The translations under genes were made by a program, and so were the position numbers. From positions 1 through 35,150 of the forward strand of contig URII01000023.1 in assembly GCA_900547825.1 (NCBI GenBank): a stretch of DNA of 35,150 nucleotides. The letters are read 5' to 3'. The notes below the pieces were generated by a model that worked only from the letters and a program-made list of their open reading frames with translations, did not search any database and was not told the origin of the DNA. Below are positions 31,436 to 35,150 of the stretch, piece after piece (position 1 is the stretch's first letter; each line of letters opens with the position of its first letter). This stretch comes from an uncultured Porphyromonadaceae bacterium. GTDB lineage: Bacteria > Bacteroidota > Bacteroidia > Bacteroidales > Muribaculaceae.

Positions 31436-33136
31436 CTAAAGCGGAGAGATTACAGCTATATTGTTGTGGAACACAGGAAAGGTAACCTTGCCATCAACAA
31501 CTTTGGCTTTATTACCGGTGTATAACTCTTCAACATATTCACCATCGTGGAAAAAGGGGGACACATCAATGGGTCGGCCATTTACCGGCCTGACACAAAT
31601 AATGATTTCATCCTTACCATATTTACGGTAGCAAGTATGAGTGTCAAGGGTTATCTGACTTCCTTTGCCGATTGCAGGATGAGCAGTACGGATACGGCCA
31701 AGTTTGCAGAAATGGGCAAGTTGTAACGAGTCAATATCGTTCCAGTCCATATCCGAGCGGAATGCCTGGGCGGAATCAACGTTGAAACGTGCATCGCTAA
31801 GTTTTCTGCCTGTCTCGTCGCCGTAAAATATCTGAGATACTCCCGGCGAGAGGATCAGGGTTGTGGCACAATCAATCATATTTGACATGTCGGCGTCACG
31901 ATGATATGAATTGTTGAGATAGTTGAACGGATGCCAGCCAGGATGGGACTGAATACTATCAGAGTAAGCCTGCCACAGATAAACAATTCCATCAAGGTCG
32001 CCATGCTTCGGGAAATAAAAATTCACCATGCTTGAAAAGCCGGCATCGGCATAATCAGGTTTATAGTCTATCCCGGCCATGTCAAAGTCTCCGGTCATAT
32101 AGAACTTATCATTCCACCTTGAGGCTGGATCGTCAGGATGAATTTTCCTCCACTTATCCAATGCGATGTTGCATGCCTCGTTGAGCTCTTTCCAACGGTT
32201 GAGATGAACGTTCTCCACAATGTCGCACCGGAAGCCGTCAATTCCGAACTCCTCCACCCACGAGGCAATCCACGCTATAAGATATTGCATGGGGCTCCAG
32301 TCACGGTCGGTACGCAATCTGCGTGCCGATGGATTGACCCACGCATCGTTGGCCGTTCCTTCCGCCCTCCATTTACGCTTGAGAAAGTCCGGGATACGAA
32401 CTTTGTCACGGCTCTCGGTCTTGAAATCAGGCATGCCGAAAAGCGTGGCCTGAAGCGGATCTGACTCATCCCAACCTTCATCAGGCATACGGATCCATCC
32501 GCGGTCATACCATCCGTCCCAATTTAACCTGTTGTCAAAAAACTTGTCGAAACTCCATTCCCTTATATGCCGGGCAGCCTCCTCCTGCGACAAACCGGTG
32601 TCGGCGAAACCGAACTGAACGGCGTCAAGCAATGTGGGATAGCCCGGGTCATTCAGATTGGCCCCAAGCATCACTCTGATTCCCTGATGATGCAACTCGT
32701 CAATCAGAGCACGGAATTCATCCACGGTTCCATAGTTTTTATCTATCTGGGTGTAGTCCAAAGGATAATAGCCATGATAACCATAGTGGGGAAAATCGTT
32801 GACCGGTCCGCTGCCCGACATCCAGCCGTGGATCTGCTCATAGACATCGGTCATCCACACTACATTGATTCCAAGCTGACTGAAATAGCCTTCCTTGGCT
32901 TTTTGAAGCATGCCTTTGAAGTCGCCGCCGTGAAATGTCGCGGCATTGAGCTGTTCCGAGCCATAGTCGACTATTCTCCCATAATTGATATCATTTGACT
33001 TATCACCATTAGAGAACCGGTCGGTAATCACAAAATATACATTAGCGTTGCCCCATTCGAAATCAGGCTGAGGGTTAGCCATAACACACTGTAGGCCGGC
33101 AAGGGCCAATAAAACAAATAAATATGATCGTACCAT
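31436..33136 (-). CDS. Secreted MalS-like GH13 protein with altered catalytic residues
   Basis: A glycoside hydrolase family 13 fold resembling periplasmic alpha-amylase MalS. The start is ATG 33136 (566 residues; MVRSYLFVLLALAGLQCVMA signal peptide). The longer frame begins at a TTG that is the -33 promoter box. MalS-like stretches include NDPGYPTLLDAVQFG, GIDGFRCDIVENV, FYMTGDFDM, GVSQIFYGDETGR, FRSDMDWND and RTAHPAIGKGSQ. The nucleophile Asp305 remains. However, region I reads GANLND instead of DVVMNH, the acid/base Glu of the GEAW motif is Asp350, and the SSHD aspartate position reads NNSYHRD. Activity may be lost or changed; glycan binding is an alternative. It lies downstream of a LuxR-type regulator gene but has its own promoter. 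Confidence 0.85.
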   Translation of the reverse strand: MVRSYLFVLLALAGLQCVMANPQPDFEWGNANVYFVITDRFSNGDKSNDINYGRIVDYGSEQLNAATFHGGDFKGMLQKAKEGYFSQLGINVVWMTDVYEQIHGWMSGSGPVNDFPHYGYHGYYPLDYTQIDKNYGTVDEFRALIDELHHQGIRVMLGANLNDPGYPTLLDAVQFGFADTGLSQEEAARHIREWSFDKFFDNRLNWDGWYDRGWIRMPDEGWDESDPLQATLFGMPDFKTESRDKVRIPDFLKRKWRAEGTANDAWVNPSARRLRTDRDWSPMQYLIAWIASWVEEFGIDGFRCDIVENVHLNRWKELNEACNIALDKWRKIHPDDPASRWNDKFYMTGDFDMAGIDYKPDYADAGFSSMVNFYFPKHGDLDGIVYLWQAYSDSIQSHPGWHPFNYLNNSYHRDADMSNMIDCATTLILSPGVSQIFYGDETGRKLSDARFNVDSAQAFRSDMDWNDIDSLQLAHFCKLGRIRTAHPAIGKGSQITLDTHTCYRKYGKDEIIICVRPVNGRPIDVSPFFHDGEYVEELYTGNKAKVVDGKVTFPVFHNNIAVISPL

Positions 33137-33153
33137 TGCGTAATATTTTTTCA

Positions 33154-33184
33154 CAAAATTACTACGCCTTGAACTGCCGGTCAA
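33154..33184 (-). promoter_or_regulatory. Promoter of the GH13 gene
   Basis: TTG at 33184-33182, a 20-bp spacer and TAATTTTG at 33161-33154, giving a leader of about 11 nt. It lies between the regulator stop (33207) and the GH13 ATG (33136). Confidence 0.75.
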
Positions 33185-33206
33185 TACTGATTTATAACCA
33201 TATGGA

Positions 33207-33980
33207 TCACAGAAGTTTCATCAATGTGGCAGCCATTATAGCCTCTATTGTGCTGCCAACACTCAGCTTCCCGATGATGTTCTGTCTATGCCGGTTTACA
33301 GTGTGTATGCTGATATCCAGAATATCCGCAATCTGTTTGCTTGGCCTGCCTTGCTGAATAAGACGCAATATCTCTTTCTCCCGTGGGGTAAGAATGTTCT
33401 GCCGCCGCTCCATGGTAGAAACAATCACAATCTCGCCTGTGATGTTGTTTACAATCCGAGGAGATATACCGTCCGGATACTGTGGCACCGACGAAATGTC
33501 ATAACAGCAAAGGATGAGCCACGTCTTTCCCGCAGGTGAGGGAAACAGCACCTGGGTGGAATTGGCAACTGCTATGTAATTCCCTGACCTGTTCTTGATT
33601 CTAATGGTGCATGTGGCCTTGACCTTCTTTTTATCTTCACCGGAAAGGGAGTCAACATATCTGAAAAACTCATATTCGAGCATTCTCTTTTCTACAAGAT
33701 CCTCGGGGTGGAGTCGGGTGTATATCACATCCTCATCGCTTGAAGCCATTTTTTCATAAATGCTGTGACTATCAGTAATTCCGAGAAGATGGCTAAAACG
33801 GCCGCCAATTATGTAACAGATGTCGGCCGAAGCATCGGTTATCACACAGCAGCAATTATTCACAGCCACATACGCTTTGACCAATTCAACAGCTTCTTTT
33901 ATAGTAGCTGTGTCAAGTTTTTCTTCTTCAAGATGTTGTGAGGCATATAGGGCATTCAGCTCCTTTCTCAGTATGTCCAT
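33207..33980 (-). CDS. LuxR-type regulator with PAS-like sensor domain
   Basis: A 257-residue cytoplasmic regulator. The C-terminal LuxR/GerE helix-turn-helix starts at residue 197 (LTPREKEILRLIQQGRPSKQIADILDISIHTVNRHRQNII, given here only as landmarks LTPREKEIL, SKQIADIL and HTVNRHRQNI). The region from about 35 to 175 looks PAS-like (VITDASADICYIIGG, a RIKNRSGNY strand pair, then WLILCCYDIS). No receiver domain or conserved phospho-acceptor is apparent, so it probably senses a ligand or state through the PAS-like part. It precedes the GH13 gene by 70 bp. No promoter is visible between it and the tRNA terminator 23 bp upstream. The target is unknown. Confidence 0.82.
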   Translation of the reverse strand: MDILRKELNALYASQHLEEEKLDTATIKEAVELVKAYVAVNNCCCVITDASADICYIIGGRFSHLLGITDSHSIYEKMASSDEDVIYTRLHPEDLVEKRMLEYEFFRYVDSLSGEDKKKVKATCTIRIKNRSGNYIAVANSTQVLFPSPAGKTWLILCCYDISSVPQYPDGISPRIVNNITGEIVIVSTMERRQNILTPREKEILRLIQQGRPSKQIADILDISIHTVNRHRQNIIGKLSVGSTIEAIMAATLMKLL

Positions 33981-34002
33981 GGGCGAATCCGGGAGTAATT
34001 GT

Positions 34003-34042
34003 AAAAAAAATGAGAATCACAGTATGCGTCCTGCGATTCTCA
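34003..34042 (-). terminator. Terminator of the tRNA-Arg transcript
   Basis: A 12-bp stem (34011-34022 with 34031-34042; one G-U pair in the minus transcript) followed by eight T residues (34010-34003). It begins 5 nt after the tRNA 3' end and ends 23 bp before the regulator start codon. Confidence 0.88.
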
Positions 34043-34046
34043 GAAG

Positions 34047-34118
34047 TATGCCCGTAGGGAGTCGAACCCTAATCGGTGGAACCGGAATCCACAATTCTAT
34101 CCATTGAACTACGGGCAC
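34047..34118 (-). tRNA. tRNA-Arg (anticodon CCG)
   Basis: A 72-nt cloverleaf on the minus strand: acceptor stem GTGCCCG/CGGGCAT (first pair G-U), T8, a 4-bp D stem GTTC/GAAT, anticodon stem GTGGA/TCCAC with loop TTCCGGT (anticodon CCG, reading CGG), a 4-nt variable loop, T stem TAGGG/CCCTA with loop TTCGACT, and discriminator A. CCA is not encoded (CTT follows). It has its own promoter and terminator. Confidence 0.95.
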
Positions 34119-34130
34119 ATTTTTATAAAG

Positions 34131-34161
34131 CAAAGTTACGAAACATTTTCAATCCGGCAAA
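34131..34161 (-). promoter_or_regulatory. Promoter of tRNA-Arg
   Basis: TTTG at 34161-34158, a 19-bp spacer and TAACTTTG at 34138-34131. The -33 box overlaps a 6-bp hairpin CGGCAA/TTGCCG (34155-34172). Confidence 0.8.
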
Positions 34162-34217
34162 ACTACTTGCCGTTTATTTTTTCAATGAATATGCGGGTCA
34201 GGGAAATTGATACAGGG

Positions 34218-34661
34218 TCAATCGTCGTCTTCGTCGAGAAGATCGAAGTCGGCGAAATCCCATCCTTCATCGTCGGAATAGGACTCCTCGGTGAACCGGG
34301 CAAGTTCCCTACCCTCGCGTTTTGTGGGACGCCCAAGGCCCTTACGCCTGTTTACGAATCCGCTGATTCGCACCACGTCAAGCAGATCAAGTTCGCTCTG
34401 CGGAGTGACATTGAGCATATAATCAGGCACAAGCTTGGCACCGAGTCGGTTTTCAGCCAATGCGAGCACCCGGAAGGAATATGTGACGGGGGGCTTGCGC
34501 ACGCTGACCACATCGCCCACATGCACCACCCGTGAGGGTTTGGCAAGTGTCCCGCCTATGCTGACGCGGCCTTTCTTGCAGGCCTCCGTGGCTATGGTTC
34601 GGGTCTTGAATATCCGCATAGCCCACATCCATTTGTCGACGCGTTCCTCTGTTTTAGGCAT
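34218..34661 (-). CDS. S4-domain RNA-binding protein (Hsp15/RlbP-like)
   Basis: A 147-residue protein with an S4 domain at the N-terminus (ERVDKWMWAMRIFKTRTIATEACKKGRV as landmark ERVDKWMWAMRIFK, then VSIGGTLAKPSRVVHVGDVVSV), followed by a basic stretch (GFVNRRKGLGRPTKREGRE) and a very acidic tail (LLDEDDD). This layout matches the heat-shock protein 15 family, which in E. coli binds free 50S subunits with stalled peptidyl-tRNA. Its neighbour is pth, 15 bp upstream, an enzyme acting on released peptidyl-tRNA, which supports a joint role in rescue of stalled ribosomes (inference). The acidic tail is an addition relative to the E. coli protein. Confidence 0.88.
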   Translation of the reverse strand: MPKTEERVDKWMWAMRIFKTRTIATEACKKGRVSIGGTLAKPSRVVHVGDVVSVRKPPVTYSFRVLALAENRLGAKLVPDYMLNVTPQSELDLLDVVRISGFVNRRKGLGRPTKREGRELARFTEESYSDDEGWDFADFDLLDEDDD

Positions 34662-34676
34662 ATCAGGACCCTCCCG

Positions 34677-35150
34677 TCATTTGTTGTTATAATTACACAT
34701 AGCCACGGAAAGACCTGAGAGACATTCTGCCTTCAGAGCCTCTACGGCCACATCTATGCGCGCGAGCAAGGCCTCCTGCTGTCCGGGGGTGAATTGTCCG
34801 AGGACATAATCGATCTGACAGCCGCGCGGAAAATCGTTGCCGATACCGAATCGAAGCCGCGGATAGGCCTGTGTGCCGAGCGCGCGGGCTATGTCCTTGA
34901 GTCCGTTATGACCTGCATCGCTACCGGAGGCTTTGAGGCGTATGGTGCCGAACGGCAGCGCGATATCATCCACAAGTATGAGAATGTTCTCCAGCTCTAT
35001 TCCCTCCTTGTCCTTCCAGTATTTCACTGCATTGCCGCTGAGGTTCATATAGGTGGAGGGTTTGAGCAGAACGAGCTGCTGGTTTTTCAGGCGCATATGG
35101 GCCACATCGCCATAACGCGCGGTGGTAAAAGAGATATTGGATGCCTCGGC
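34677..35150 (-). CDS. pth: Peptidyl-tRNA hydrolase, N-terminus cut by window edge
   Basis: Pth cleaves peptidyl-tRNA released from ribosomes. The reading frame is open to the last base of the window, giving 158 residues; about 30 N-terminal residues, including the first catalytic region, lie beyond it. A GTG at 35105 could be taken for a start but the frame upstream still matches the family (SFTTARYGDVAHMRL). Seen are LLKPSTYMNLSGNAVKYW, ILVDDIALPFGTIRL (catalytic Asp) and the GSDAGHNGLKDI motif, followed by RLRFGIGNDFPRG and DYVLGQFT. Identity is certain. It precedes the S4-domain gene on the same strand. Confidence 0.95.
   Translation of the reverse strand, partial: AEASNISFTTARYGDVAHMRLKNQQLVLLKPSTYMNLSGNAVKYWKDKEGIELENILILVDDIALPFGTIRLKASGSDAGHNGLKDIARALGTQAYPRLRFGIGNDFPRGCQIDYVLGQFTPGQQEALLARIDVAVEALKAECLSGLSVAMCNYNNK

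Noticed and set aside
33137..33184. 16-codon upstream extension of the GH13 gene from a TTG
   Set aside because: That TTG is the -33 promoter element and the -7 box follows within the extension; the signal peptide begins at ATG 33136.
34155..34172. 6-bp hairpin CGGCAA/TTGCCG as terminator of the S4-domain gene
   Set aside because: No T-run follows on the minus strand, and it overlaps the -33 box of the tRNA promoter, so chance or an operator is as likely.
1..35150. CRISPR arrays, insertion sequences, prophage or toxin-antitoxin modules
   Set aside because: Looked for repeated spacer-like spacing, transposase or integrase motifs and small paired ORFs; none could be supported.

Overview
The window reads as a chromosomal segment of a gut Bacteroidales, most likely a Muribaculaceae-like organism. 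Reasons: the genes are moderately GC-rich with G/C-ending codons while intergenic DNA is AT-rich. Nearly every transcription unit is preceded by the Bacteroidetes promoter form (TTTG/TTG, 19-21 bp, TAnnTTTG). Shine-Dalgarno sequences are scarce. The gene families are typical of the phylum (DUF4290, DUF4293, a BioG-BioC fusion, a type II glutaminyl-cyclase lipoprotein, and a secreted protein ending in a type IX-like sorting tail). The genus call is an inference; I cannot run a search.

Layout. Positions 1-3693 (minus) hold yceD-rpmF-fabH-era, then der (partial) behind its own promoter. Positions 3887-6316 (plus) encode a large secreted multidomain protein that ends at an 18-bp bidirectional terminator. 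Positions 6431-10344 (minus) are DUF4293-DUF4290-rimM-maeB. Positions 10521-11072 (plus) hold a four-helix-bundle gene bracketed by 9-nt repeat arrays. Positions 11109-19845 (minus) form one compact operon, carA-carB-bioA-bioF-bioGC-bioD, in which every junction after carB overlaps. Positions 19846-20969 carry an unrecognised ORF whose 3' third runs through palindromic repeats and over the carA promoter. Positions 20970-23981 (minus) are a glutaminyl-cyclase-like lipoprotein, sufE and a POT transporter. Positions 24192-26968 (plus) are aroE-comEC, overlapping tail to tail with dnaB (minus, 26933-28507). Positions 28610-31363 (plus) are ispE, grpE and dnaJ, closed by a strong terminator. Positions 31436-33980 (minus) are a LuxR-type regulator and a secreted MalS-like GH13 protein with altered catalytic residues. 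Positions 34047-35150 (minus) are tRNA-Arg(CCG), an S4-domain protein and pth (partial).

Most of the window is housekeeping: translation and ribosome assembly (era, der, rimM, pth, S4 protein, L32), fatty acid initiation (fabH), replication (dnaB), chaperones (grpE-dnaJ), isoprenoid and shikimate steps, carbamoyl phosphate and biotin synthesis. The items I would look at first are: a 63-bp inverted-copy repeat that supplies promoter plus palindrome to both der and aroE; the degenerate GH13 protein beside a LuxR-type regulator; the carAB-bio operon; the 9-nt arrays around the four-helix-bundle gene; and the repeat-laden orphan ORF upstream of carA. I found no CRISPR array, insertion sequence, prophage or clear defence system.
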